Source: Alcaligenaceae bacterium
GTDB lineage: Bacteria; Pseudomonadota; Gammaproteobacteria; Burkholderiales; Burkholderiaceae_B
Direction of reading: 5' to 3'
Assembly: GCA_013416435.1 (NCBI GenBank)
Contig: JACCEN010000005.1
Location: 124,001-188,000, forward strand
DNA length: 64,000 bases
Numbering within the stretch: position 1 is the stretch's first letter; every line of letters begins with the position of its first letter. The translations under genes and the position numbers were made by a program. This document shows positions 25,239 through 33,669 of this stretch, piece by piece. The notes below the pieces were generated by a model, which saw only the letters and a program-made list of their open reading frames with translations, was not told where the DNA came from and searched no databases.

Positions 25239-26765
25239 TTGGAAGGCAATGCAAATTTGTACGCTTTGCTGGCATCGGGGTTTCCGGCCGACCGCTCCGC
25301 GGTCGCCATCGAGACACCGGACCGCAACTACAGCTGGAACGACATCAATGAAATGAGCGCGCGGTTCGCCTCCTTGCTGCAGGCGCTTTGCCTGCCTGCT
25401 GGTGCGCGCGTTGCGGTCCAGGTCGAAAAATCGCCTGAAGCGCTGATGCTGTACCTGGCCACGCTGCGTGCCGGCTTGGTGTATTTGCCTTTGAACACTG
25501 CTTACCGCTCTGCGGAAATCGAGTATTTCCTGACCGATGCGGAGCCTTCCGTCGTAGTGTGCGACAGCAAGAACCATGAATGGATTTCGGCGCTGGCTGA
25601 AAAGGCGGGCACCCAGTACGTATATACGCTCGACGAAGACGGCACGGGCAGCTTGCCGCTGGCCGCCGCCAGCCAGCCGGACAGCTTCGAAACGGTCGGC
25701 AGCGCGCCGGACGACCTGGCCGCCATCCTGTATACCTCGGGCACCACCGGGCGCAGCAAGGGTGCTATGCTTACGCACCGCAATCTATCGTCCAACGCAC
25801 AGGTGCTGAAGGAATACTGGGGCTGGCGTTCCGACGATGTTCTGCTTCACATGTTGCCCATCTTCCATGTGCACGGCCTGTTCGTCGCTTCGCATGGCGC
25901 CTTGCTCGCGGGCGCGCGCATGATCTGGCTGCCCAAGCTAAATATAGACCAGGCTCTGCATTACCTGCCGCGCAGCACGGTCATGATGGGCGTACCTACT
26001 TATTACGTCCGCTTGCTGGCGGACCCTCGCTTCACGCGCGATGCCTGCGCCAACATGCGCCTGTTCATTTCCGGTTCCGCGCCCTTGCTCATGGAAACCT
26101 TCACGGAGTTCCAGGAACGCACCGGCATGACCATACTGGAGCGCTACGGCATGAGCGAAACCATCATGCTGACGTCCAATCCCTATGATGAGGCTTGCGG
26201 CAAACGGCTGGGCGGCACCGTCGGAGAGCCTTTGCCCGGCGTGTCCGTGCGCGTCGTCGACGATCAGGGCAAAGAGCTGCCACCGGGTGAAATCGGCAAC
26301 GTGCAGGTCAAGGGGCCCAATGTGTTTTCCGGTTACTGGCGCATGCCCGAGAAAACCCGCGAGGAATTCACCAGCGACGGCTGGTTCCGCACCGGCGACG
26401 TGGGGCAATGGGGCGGCAATGACGTTCCGGATCGATACCTCACCATCGTGGGCCGCAGCAAGGACCTGATCATTTCCGGCGGATTCAACGTCTATCCCAA
26501 GGAAATCGAACTCTTCATCGACACCATGCCCGGCGTGGACGAGTCCGCCGTCATCGGCGTGCCGCATCCCGACTTTGGCGAGGCGGTGGTGGCGGTGGTG
26601 GTTCCCAAGAAGGGTCAGAGCCTGGATGCGGCAGGCATGCTTGCCCAGCTCAAGGCGGGACTTGCGAACTTCAAAGTGCCCAAGCAATTGCACGTGGTCG
26701 CGGAGCTTCCCAGGAACACCATGGGTAAAGTACAAAAGAATGTGCTGCGAGAGCAGTTCAAGTAG
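25239..26765 (+). CDS. matB: malonyl-CoA synthetase (MatB-like)
   Basis: 508-aa acyl-CoA ligase that makes malonyl-CoA from malonate, ATP and CoA. ARVAVQVEKSPEALMLYLA followed by YLPLNTAY is nearly the sequence seen in rhizobial MatB. Phosphate loop LYTSGTTGRSKGAMLTH near residue 162, YGMSETIM for adenine, DGWFRTGDVG, hinge GRSKDLIISGGFNVYPKEIE and lid lysine in PRNTMGKVQK are all present. The start is TTG at 25239: it lies five bases after AGGAGA, just past the hydratase stop, and gives the MatB length; no ATG fits. Reaction feeds matA for acetyl-CoA. Confidence 0.9.
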   Translation: MEGNANLYALLASGFPADRSAVAIETPDRNYSWNDINEMSARFASLLQALCLPAGARVAVQVEKSPEALMLYLATLRAGLVYLPLNTAYRSAEIEYFLTDAEPSVVVCDSKNHEWISALAEKAGTQYVYTLDEDGTGSLPLAAASQPDSFETVGSAPDDLAAILYTSGTTGRSKGAMLTHRNLSSNAQVLKEYWGWRSDDVLLHMLPIFHVHGLFVASHGALLAGARMIWLPKLNIDQALHYLPRSTVMMGVPTYYVRLLADPRFTRDACANMRLFISGSAPLLMETFTEFQERTGMTILERYGMSETIMLTSNPYDEACGKRLGGTVGEPLPGVSVRVVDDQGKELPPGEIGNVQVKGPNVFSGYWRMPEKTREEFTSDGWFRTGDVGQWGGNDVPDRYLTIVGRSKDLIISGGFNVYPKEIELFIDTMPGVDESAVIGVPHPDFGEAVVAVVVPKKGQSLDAAGMLAQLKAGLANFKVPKQLHVVAELPRNTMGKVQKNVLREQFK

Positions 26766-26839
26766 GTGTAGGGTTCCGGCTCTGCATCGTTGTTTGCAGT
26801 TGTTGTAAACCAGCCCTGTACGGTTCGCGCAGGGTTCCA

Positions 26840-26859
26840 GAGCGCGGATTCCCGCGCTC
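26840..26859 (+). other. GC-rich hairpin in the leader of the tctC-like gene
   Basis: GAGCGCGG (26840-26847) pairs with CCGCGCTC (26852-26859) around ATTC. No T-run follows, so it is not a classical terminator; it may stabilise or limit transcripts between matB and the binding-protein gene. Confidence 0.35.
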
Positions 26860-26889
26860 GATCAAATAGAAAAATGTTGGAGGAGATCC

Positions 26890-27861
26890 ATGAAAGTACG
26901 TCTTGCATATGCGGCGGCGCTCGCTCTGTCCGCCATGGCCGTATCCGGTAGCGCATACGCGGCCTGGCCCGAGCGTCCCATCACCATCGTCGTACCGTTT
27001 CCCGCAGGGGGGGGCACCGATACCTTTGCACGGCCGCTGGCCCATCAACTGGGCGAGCAGCTGGGCAAGAGTGTCGTTGTCGACAACAAGGGCGGGGCAG
27101 GCGGCACGCTGGGCGCTGGGATTGCCGCGCGCGCAACGCCCGACGGCTACACTTTCTTCATGGGAGGGGCACACCACGTCGTGGCGCCTTCCACCTACAA
27201 GAAATTGAACTACGATATCCAGAAGGACTTCGTTCCAGTGGCGCTGCTGGCGCAGCCGCCACAAGTCATCGTGGTCAATCCCAGCAAGCTGCCAGTCACG
27301 AGCGTCAAGGAATTGATCGAGAAGGCAAAGGCCAGTCCCGGCCAGATCAACTTCGGATCCGCCGGCGTGGGCAGCACCCACCACCTGGCGGGCGAACTCT
27401 TCAAGATCAAGAACGATGCCGACCTGACGCACGTGCCTTATCAGGGCGCCGGTCCTATGCTCACTGGTCTCATCACCGGCCAGGTCGATATGGCGTTCGA
27501 TGGCCTGGGCTCTTCGGCGTCGCACATTCGGGCTGGAACGATCCGTCCATTGGCGGTTGCGTCCGCACAGCGTTCCCCGACTTTCCCCGATGTGCCGACA
27601 GCGGCGGAAGCGGGGGTGCCCGAATACGAGGTCTCGACCTGGTATGCCATGTGGGCGCCTGCCGGCACGCCGCCTGACATCGTCAAGAAGATGTCCGAGG
27701 AAATCACCAAGGCGCTGAACAATCCCAAGGTCAAGGAGCTGTGGGCCAGCAATGGCACGGCCGTTCCCAACATGACAGGGGACGACTTCGGCAAATTCGT
27801 CGACAGCGAGATCAAGCGCTGGGGCGGAGTGGTCAAGCAGGCCGGCGTCGAACCCCAGTAA
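26890..27861 (+). CDS. Bug/TctC family periplasmic substrate-binding protein
   Basis: 323-aa protein with a signal peptide (MKVRLAYAAALALSAMAVSG, cleavage after AYA near residue 25) and the Bug-family start WPERPITIVVPFPAGGGTD. Other family blocks: VVDNKGGAGGTLGAG, DLTHVPYQGAGPMLTGL, PEYEVSTWYAMWAPAGTP. Such proteins bind small carboxylates; many in Burkholderiales are orphans without TctA/TctB permeases, as here. Placed after matB with 124 bp between, it is a good candidate to bind malonate for uptake. A GGAGGAGATCC ribosome site precedes the ATG. Confidence 0.9.
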   Translation: MKVRLAYAAALALSAMAVSGSAYAAWPERPITIVVPFPAGGGTDTFARPLAHQLGEQLGKSVVVDNKGGAGGTLGAGIAARATPDGYTFFMGGAHHVVAPSTYKKLNYDIQKDFVPVALLAQPPQVIVVNPSKLPVTSVKELIEKAKASPGQINFGSAGVGSTHHLAGELFKIKNDADLTHVPYQGAGPMLTGLITGQVDMAFDGLGSSASHIRAGTIRPLAVASAQRSPTFPDVPTAAEAGVPEYEVSTWYAMWAPAGTPPDIVKKMSEEITKALNNPKVKELWASNGTAVPNMTGDDFGKFVDSEIKRWGGVVKQAGVEPQ

Positions 27862-27883
27862 GCGCCGCCAGCCAGGGCTATGA

Positions 27884-29338
27884 CTATAAGTAAGGGCTGG
27901 CCAGCCATATAACCCGGTTCCGCAATCGTTTGCGGAAAGGAATGGCGGCCAGTCCTTCCAGTGTCACGGCATCGGCGTCCTGGATTTCGGCGTCGATCAG
28001 GCTCTCGATTTCAGCCGCGGTGTCGCGGCTGTATATTTCCATGTCCAGCTCGAAATTCAGCCGCAGGCTGCGTGGATCCAGGTTCGACGATCCCACGTAC
28101 GACCAGGCGCCATCGATGGTAATGAGCTTGGCATGGTTGAAGTTTCCTCGCGCTCGCCATACCCGGCAGCCGCTGCGTATGACCTGGTCCAATTGTGCCG
28201 TCATGGCGTAGTTGACGAGGCGCAGGTTGTTCTGGCCCGGAATGACGATGTCCACCGTGATGCCACGCCTTGCGGCGGTATTGATGGCGCCCATGAGCAC
28301 CTGGTCCGGCAGGAAATACGGCGACTGTATGCGGATGTGCTTTTGCGCAATGGCAAATGCGCCGAGCAGCATGTTGTGGGTGCCGACCATATTGCGGTCG
28401 GGCCCCGAACGTATGCAGCGCGCGAGGGCCAGCGGCTGAGGCGGATCCCAGTGATCGCTGCACCACGCCTTGAATGCAAGGTTCTCTTTGGTGGTGAATT
28501 CCCAATCATGGGCGAACACGGACATGAGCTGTAGCACGACCGGGCCCTCGACCAGGAAATGGGTATCCATTGTGGTCTTGTCGCCCCCGATCTCCTTGGT
28601 GAAACCGGCCCGGATGTTCATGCCTCCGGTGAAGGCAATGCTGCCGTCCACCACGAGTATCTTGCGGTGGCTGCGCAGGTTGGCGTAGGGCATGCGCAGC
28701 CCCAGCGGATTGGTCATGAAAAGCGCGGACGGCACGCCTTTTTTCCGCAACAGGCGGATGATGGGAGGGCGCGAGTATTTCGAGCCCACGGCGTCGATCA
28801 GCACGCGCACATTGACGCCGCGCTGGTGGGCGCGTGCCAGCGCATCGGCGATCTTCCTGCCCACGCTGTCGTTGTCGAAGATATACGTCTGCAGGGCAAT
28901 GGACCGCTGCGCGCCATCGATTGCCTCGATCATGGCGGGATAGGTTTCATCGCCGCCGCGCAGTATCCGTATGTGGTTGCCATCGCGCAAGGGAAAGCGG
29001 CTGATCCTGTCGCCCAGCACACGCAGAGAGTCGAGCTGCGGCGCGCCCATCATGGCGATGTCGACGCGCGGGGGCGGGGGGTTGGGCGAGGATTCCTTCA
29101 GGCTCTTGTTGCGCTGTTCTGAAATATGGTCGTGACGTATGCGATTGATGCCCGCGATCAGGTAGACGAAGGGACCGAGCAGCGGCGACATGACGATGAT
29201 GCCCACCCAGCCTATGGCGGCCCGGACGTCGTTCTTGGTCATGGCGGCATGCACGGCCGCCGTGCCGCCAACGGCAATGCTCAAGAGGAAAGCAAGATGC
29301 GGCCAATATTCGGAAAACAAAGACTGCAACGAAGCCAT
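27884..29338 (-). CDS. cls: cardiolipin synthase (phospholipase D superfamily)
   Basis: 484-aa inner-membrane enzyme condensing phosphatidylglycerol into cardiolipin. Two N-terminal helices (about residues 12-28 and 38-62, the PLDc_N region), then two HKD motifs: HRKILVVDGSIAFTGGMN near residue 223 and HAKLITIDGAWSYVGSSN near residue 397. Length matches ClsA. Convergent with the tctC-like gene with only 22 bp between stops. Motifs leave little doubt about the family; which Cls paralogue it is cannot be told from one locus. Confidence 0.9.
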   Translation of the reverse strand: MASLQSLFSEYWPHLAFLLSIAVGGTAAVHAAMTKNDVRAAIGWVGIIVMSPLLGPFVYLIAGINRIRHDHISEQRNKSLKESSPNPPPPRVDIAMMGAPQLDSLRVLGDRISRFPLRDGNHIRILRGGDETYPAMIEAIDGAQRSIALQTYIFDNDSVGRKIADALARAHQRGVNVRVLIDAVGSKYSRPPIIRLLRKKGVPSALFMTNPLGLRMPYANLRSHRKILVVDGSIAFTGGMNIRAGFTKEIGGDKTTMDTHFLVEGPVVLQLMSVFAHDWEFTTKENLAFKAWCSDHWDPPQPLALARCIRSGPDRNMVGTHNMLLGAFAIAQKHIRIQSPYFLPDQVLMGAINTAARRGITVDIVIPGQNNLRLVNYAMTAQLDQVIRSGCRVWRARGNFNHAKLITIDGAWSYVGSSNLDPRSLRLNFELDMEIYSRDTAAEIESLIDAEIQDADAVTLEGLAAIPFRKRLRNRVIWLASPYL

Positions 29339-29509
29339 GTCGGAGACGCCATCAGTGATGTCCCTGCGTGCGCAACGCGGTAGAAGAGGCCTTGCATGGC
29401 CGGATGCGGGTATCGGGACAGCGCCAAGTATATCGGTTAATGTGGCTGATGTTACAGCGCCGTGACACTGCTATGCGAGGCTGGGCATCATCTCATCGGC
29501 CCTGCTTCG

Positions 29510-29824
29510 TCATGACCTTGGCTTGGTCGTATCCATTTCGAGCGGGATCGGCTGACCTTGGCCGGGGTCGTCCGGATCGATGGGCGTGGTGCCGGGCAGG
29601 TCCGGGTTTTCCGGATTCGGCAGCGGCTGCCCCGGCTTGGGTGGCACGTCGATGGGTGGCTCTCGCTGCGGATCGGGCCTGTGGGCGTTTGGCTTGCGCA
29701 TATAGTCCTGATCGGGCTTGCCCGCGGGCGTGCCGCCCTCGCCGATGTCGCTGCCGGGTAGCTTACTGGTTGCTCCGGGCGGTTCGCGCTTCAGCGGGTC
29801 GGTATCTGGCATTGGCTTGCTCAT
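29510..29824 (-). CDS. proline-rich acidic hypothetical protein
   Basis: 104-aa protein starting at 29824 behind a clear AAGGAGA. It is unusually rich in Pro, Asp and Gly (segments such as PPKPGQPLPNPENPDLPG and DPDDPGQGQPIPL) with no hydrophobic segment, so it is likely disordered. A longer frame start at 29863 lacks a ribosome site. No family recognised; similar short Pro-rich proteins are common and uncharacterised in this group. Confidence 0.55.
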   Translation of the reverse strand: MSKPMPDTDPLKREPPGATSKLPGSDIGEGGTPAGKPDQDYMRKPNAHRPDPQREPPIDVPPKPGQPLPNPENPDLPGTTPIDPDDPGQGQPIPLEMDTTKPRS

Positions 29825-30101
29825 AATCATCTCCTTGGGTTTGGCCTCAAGGAGTTGCAACAAGCGTGCCTGGGCTTTGACGCTAAGCCTCGGACACTTT
29901 TTCAGCCTCGCCGAGTTTGATTGGGTGCTTGATACCGCTTGCTGATGTGGCCAGGTGCTTAAGATCTCGTCGCGCTACCGCGAAATTCAGGGCTCTGGTT
30001 CATAAGAGTCTCTGCAAACCATCACTGAAACGTACTGAGCCACCGGCATCAGCAGCGCCTCGGGTAAACTCCCTGGAATATAGAAGAAGTGGAGTAAAGT
30101 A

Positions 30102-30575
30102 ATGCAGAGATCCTGGTTTGGCCTCAATATGGCCCCATGCTACGACGGGTTTTACGACGTCAAGTTTGCAGATGGTACAGAGCGGCGCATTGAGTTCAGA
30201 GATGGCGTATGGATTCAACTGGGTTTCACGCACTGGAGCGGTCAAATGGTGCTGCTCCCAAAGGGTGAGTTCGACGGACTGCGAAAGCTACTTAGCAGCG
30301 CCTCGATAGCTGCGCGCCACAAGGAAGTCCGGGAGGCAGCGCTTCGGCTTGCTAGACACTATGTCGTGAAGAATCGAACTATACCGGCAGTGACGTGCTA
30401 TCAAATCGCTTTTGCTCTTGGCGGTGAACTGGAGCCAGTGGACTTTGACCAACTGGCAAACAGATTCGCCAAACTTTCAGAGAAAGGGCGATCAAGAGTC
30501 GAAGAGCACTTGTCTAATCTCGCGATAGAAGGAATTGAGAGTTCTCGCAAGTGGTATCTTGGTATCGATTCCTGA
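30102..30575 (+). CDS. hypothetical protein, 157 aa
   Basis: No family recognised. The first part looks like a small beta-rich unit (MAPCYDGFYDVKFADGTERR then IEFRDGVWIQLGF and WSGQMVLLPKGEF), the second is helical (about residues 70-157, ending VEEHLSNLAIEGIESSRKWY). Its sequence is visibly more A/T-rich than its neighbours, which with its position next to the island boundary suggests recent transfer. Start at 30102 after GTGGAG. No signal or membrane segment. Confidence 0.55.
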   Translation: MQRSWFGLNMAPCYDGFYDVKFADGTERRIEFRDGVWIQLGFTHWSGQMVLLPKGEFDGLRKLLSSASIAARHKEVREAALRLARHYVVKNRTIPAVTCYQIAFALGGELEPVDFDQLANRFAKLSEKGRSRVEEHLSNLAIEGIESSRKWYLGIDS

Positions 30576-30679
30576 ATGCTTTTTTTGCTGGCCTGGGGCT
30601 TGAGATTAAAAGAACCGAGGCGATACGGTAGTCGTCCTTGTTACATGAAATCTGGTTATAAGCACAGTATTTTTAGCGC

Positions 30680-30704
30680 AAAAAAGCCCGCTTGAAAGCG
30701 GGCT
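30680..30704 (-). terminator. terminator hairpin in the left direct repeat
   Basis: AGCCCGC (30685-30691) pairs with GCGGGCT (30698-30704), with the A-run at 30680-30684 giving a T tail on the minus strand. It is the homologue of the tRNA-His terminator at 41333 and now follows only a tRNA fragment. Confidence 0.7.
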
Positions 30705-30782
30705 AGTATGGCGCATGTCACCAAGTTCGGTTTATGCCACCATTTCGTGATTTTGCGAAATCATCAAAATCTGCATAATTCT

Positions 30783-30829
30783 TGGGGTGACCGATGGGGC
30801 TCGAACCCACGACAACCGGAATCACAATC
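30783..30829 (-). pseudogene. tRNA-His 3' fragment (attachment-site remnant)
   Basis: 47 nt identical to the intact tRNA-His from the anticodon GTG to the CCA end. The 5' half (acceptor 5' strand, D-arm and 5' anticodon stem) is missing and replaced by unrelated sequence from 30830. This is the usual scar left when an element integrates in a tRNA gene. Confidence 0.9.
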
Positions 30830-30960
30830 TTGCTTCCCATAAATAGACAGAAACTGAAACGCAGCTAAATCAATGACTTGCAGCGGTAGCCACCCTTTAT
30901 ATAGCTGCGTTTTAGTGCCTATTTTGGCCTACTTCGGTCAAGATTTGGTCAATGGATTAC
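30830..30960. other. candidate recombination-site sequence at the island's inner edge
   Basis: No gene seen. AAACGCAGCTA at 30857-30867 and its exact reverse complement at 30902-30912 form an 11-bp inverted repeat. Two GGTCAA hexamers at 30936-30941 and 30947-30952 are 11 bp apart, one helical turn. Both patterns resemble binding sites for a tyrosine integrase or accessory factors at the inner side of an attachment core. Confidence 0.4.
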
Positions 30961-30965
30961 CACCC

Positions 30966-32369
30966 TTAAGCCGGTCCGTTGAGCCGGATGCACTTGGCAT
31001 AGTACTCGAGGCTGCGCTTGGGGATGCGTTTCAGTGAGGGCTGGTCGATGTGTATCAGGCCGAAGTGCTTGCGCAGGCCCAGCACCCATTCCCAATTGTC
31101 CGTCGAAGACCAATAGAACATCCCCTTCAGCTTGACGCCTTGCTGGTAGGCGTCGTGGGCGGCCCGGATATATCCTTGCATGTACTTGATGCGCAAGGGG
31201 TCGTTCACCCATCCATCCTTGGGAGCTTCTTCGGCCACGGGAAAGCCGAACTCCGTGGCGATGATGTCGGGTGCATCGTAGTCTTTGTGAGCTTTTAGCA
31301 GCACCTTGGTATACGTGTCGGGGTCATAGGGCAGTTCATCGGTTCGTTCGAGCTCGGCGGGCGGCTCAACCAGCGCGATACCCACCGGAGAATCAAGGTC
31401 GGCCTTGACGAACGACCGGGAGTAGAAGTTCAAGCCGAAGAAATCGGGCTTGACCGCAATGGCCTCCATATCGCCGTTCTGAATGTAGGGTTCCACCAGC
31501 GGCAGGACCAAAGAAGGATACCCGCGACCATAAGCCGGCGCGGGAACCGCCTCGTTCCATAGAACATCCATGAAGCGTGCGGCTGCCACGTCTTCGGCGC
31601 TGCCAGAGGGGGCTTCGAACGGCATGATGTTGAAGGCGGATGAAACCCGTGTGCCAGAGGACGTGTTTGCCCGGACGGCCGTCAGCGCCCTGCCGTGTGC
31701 AAGGTTGACATGATGGAGGGCCGCCCCCAAGTAGCGCCGGGATCGGTAGCCCGGAGCGAAAATGCCTTGACCATAGCCAAAGATGGGAATGATGCCGGGC
31801 TCGTTGAACAGCAGCCAGGTCTTGGCCCGGTCGCCCACCAGGCGCGCCATGATTTCGGCGTAGTCCCCCATTCTGCGGCTGATGTCGCGATCCAGAAAAT
31901 CGCCGGCCCATAACGGGATGTCCCAATGGAACAAGGTCGGAACAGGCTCCAGGCCATGCTCCAGCATGGCGTCGATCATGCGATCGTAGTGATCCAGGCC
32001 CCGCATATTGGGAGCGCCCGGGGATTCGGGCTGCACTCGCGACCAGGCAAAAGAAAACCGAAACGCCTTTACGCCGGAAGCCTGCAGCAGTTTGAATTCG
32101 TCCAGATAGCGGGAGTCGAATTCGGTATTGCGCACGTTGTTCGTGCCGTCCGCAGAGCCGCCGATGTTGTCGATGAAGACGTCCCAATTGCTACGTCCGC
32201 GATTGGCGCGGCTTTCCGATTCGGGCGCCGAGGTTGCCACGCCCCACAAGAAGTCTTGGCCAAAGGTCGGCTCTTTGGCCCAGGCAAAACGCGGCAGTAT
32301 CGTGGCCGCGGTCGTAGCGCCCATTCCTTTGAGGAAGGCGCGGCGGGAGATCGGAAGTACAGACATCAT
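30966..32369 (-). CDS. Tat-exported family 1 glycosidase (beta-glucosidase-like), copy 1
   Basis: 467-aa glycoside hydrolase family 1 protein with a twin-arginine signal (SRRAFLKGMGATTAA, residues 8-22; likely cleavage near residue 31), so it should fold in the cytoplasm and act in the periplasm. FLWGVATSAPESES opens the TIM barrel, the acid/base Glu190 is in LLFNEPG, the nucleophile Glu373 in IATEFGFP, and the sugar-binding loop is YWSSTDNWEWVLGL. The usual TENG nucleophile motif is changed to TEFG. Exported GH1 enzymes are unusual in Proteobacteria. About 40-45% similar by eye to the second copy at 34626. Substrate probably a plant-type aryl glucoside (inference). Confidence 0.88.
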   Translation of the reverse strand: MMSVLPISRRAFLKGMGATTAATILPRFAWAKEPTFGQDFLWGVATSAPESESRANRGRSNWDVFIDNIGGSADGTNNVRNTEFDSRYLDEFKLLQASGVKAFRFSFAWSRVQPESPGAPNMRGLDHYDRMIDAMLEHGLEPVPTLFHWDIPLWAGDFLDRDISRRMGDYAEIMARLVGDRAKTWLLFNEPGIIPIFGYGQGIFAPGYRSRRYLGAALHHVNLAHGRALTAVRANTSSGTRVSSAFNIMPFEAPSGSAEDVAAARFMDVLWNEAVPAPAYGRGYPSLVLPLVEPYIQNGDMEAIAVKPDFFGLNFYSRSFVKADLDSPVGIALVEPPAELERTDELPYDPDTYTKVLLKAHKDYDAPDIIATEFGFPVAEEAPKDGWVNDPLRIKYMQGYIRAAHDAYQQGVKLKGMFYWSSTDNWEWVLGLRKHFGLIHIDQPSLKRIPKRSLEYYAKCIRLNGPA

Positions 32370-32600
32370 TCGCTCGTCGTAGGAAGGTGAGGAAGCCGGA
32401 GCTCCATGAGATGCATACGAAATGCATTGCTGTTCTAGTTATAGCGGCTGCCAGGACCCCGTGGAGGGCGTCATGGGTCGGATTCATCTCTAATCTGGAG
32501 CGCTTTTCTCCCAAGAGCCTTTTTGACGGCAGCATCATCCGGCTTGCATCCTGTTTGGGACGTCCATACATCCGGATGCGCGAACCGGCTAAACAATGCG

Positions 32601-33617
32601 CTAGTCGTCGGCAGGCGGGATGCGCGTAGCGATGTAGCGATGAAACAGGATGGAGGAAGAGCCCGTGTCGCGCGGCATGGCCTTTTGCAGGCCGCGCAAT
32701 TCTTTTGGGGCAACGCCGAACCTATCGTGAAAGAAACGCGAAAATTGCGATCGGCTCGAGAAGCCACATTTATAGGCAAGCTCCTTCAGAGACAGCCTCT
32801 GGCCGTCCTTGTGCAGGATCATGCGATACGCCAGATCCAGACGTTTGTCCCTGATCAGCCGCGCCACGCCCTTGTCAGACTGGAACGTGCGGTATAGATG
32901 CGAGTGCGACAGCCTGAAGTGATGCATGATGGACTCGGGCCCGAGTGAGGGGTCCGAAAGATGGCGGTCGATGTATTCGAGGATGCGCTGCCGCATCGAG
33001 AGGTTGATCGCCATGCATTGCTCGTGTGTCAAGGTGGCTCCGCTAAGCGCCGCTTTTACGAGCATCATCAGCGATTCACCCACGCCCGGCATGGCGTGGG
33101 CCTCCATGTCGTCGAGCAGCCCATCGAGCGACACGATGAAATCGAACAGCAGCCGGTTGGTGGGTACATTGCCCCGCAGCACCACGCCGTGCAGGTTCCG
33201 TGTTGTCCAGTTTTGGCCGATGTCTTTGCGAGGGATGACGAGAGTAATCCTGGCGCCGGCTTCCTTCAGGCTGATCAATGGACGCGCAAGGTCCAGGATG
33301 AACATGTCGCCGGGCCGGGCGAGCAGATCTTTGCCGGCGAAATCACCCCGGTATTCTCCGGCGAGAATCAGTTGCAGCAAGTAGAAATCCAGATCCGTCT
33401 GAGTGATTAGGCTGGACGTGCGTTTGCAGTATTGTCGGTTGAACGTCGTGTTGCCCAGCACCATGTTGCCGAACAGGCGCGAGCGCACCGATCCCGATAT
33501 GCCTTCGTCGCCCGCGGGCGTGATTTCATACAGCAGGGATGACGTCTCGCGCCAGAAATCGTCACGTATCGATTCCTCGACCATGTCGGTCGAGATGTAG
33601 AAACCACCTTCCATCAT
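32601..33617 (-). CDS. AraC family transcriptional regulator
   Basis: 338-aa regulator. The N-terminal ~210 residues resemble an AraC_binding_2-type sensing domain; the C-terminal ~105 residues carry two helix-turn-helix units: ILEYIDRHLSDPSLGPESIMHHFRLSHSHLYRTF (first, quoted as DPSLGPESIMHHF and LSHSHLYRTF) and LSLKELAYKCGFSSRSQF with SRFFHDRFGVAPKELR (second). Lies between the two glycosidase genes on the same strand, so it probably controls the glucoside genes. An ATG two codons in is an equal start. The 230 bases between it and copy 1 hold no gene. Confidence 0.87.
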   Translation of the reverse strand: MMEGGFYISTDMVEESIRDDFWRETSSLLYEITPAGDEGISGSVRSRLFGNMVLGNTTFNRQYCKRTSSLITQTDLDFYLLQLILAGEYRGDFAGKDLLARPGDMFILDLARPLISLKEAGARITLVIPRKDIGQNWTTRNLHGVVLRGNVPTNRLLFDFIVSLDGLLDDMEAHAMPGVGESLMMLVKAALSGATLTHEQCMAINLSMRQRILEYIDRHLSDPSLGPESIMHHFRLSHSHLYRTFQSDKGVARLIRDKRLDLAYRMILHKDGQRLSLKELAYKCGFSSRSQFSRFFHDRFGVAPKELRGLQKAMPRDTGSSSILFHRYIATRIPPADD

Positions 33618-33669
33618 GTTTTCTCCGGCAGCGAATCAAACGGTTGAACGACGCGTTAAGCTGCATGAT

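Larger units (their letters stand above)
30657..30829. repeat. left copy of the 173-bp island-flanking direct repeat
   Basis: Equal in length to 41310-41482 and clearly homologous throughout; the last 55 bases (30775-30829) are identical. It contains a terminator and the 3' part of tRNA-His. Homology stops abruptly at 30829, inside the anticodon loop of the tRNA. Confidence 0.92.

Noticed and set aside
30783-30829. Second functional tRNA-His
   Set aside because: Only the 3' part remains; no D-arm or 5' acceptor strand can be found beyond 30829.
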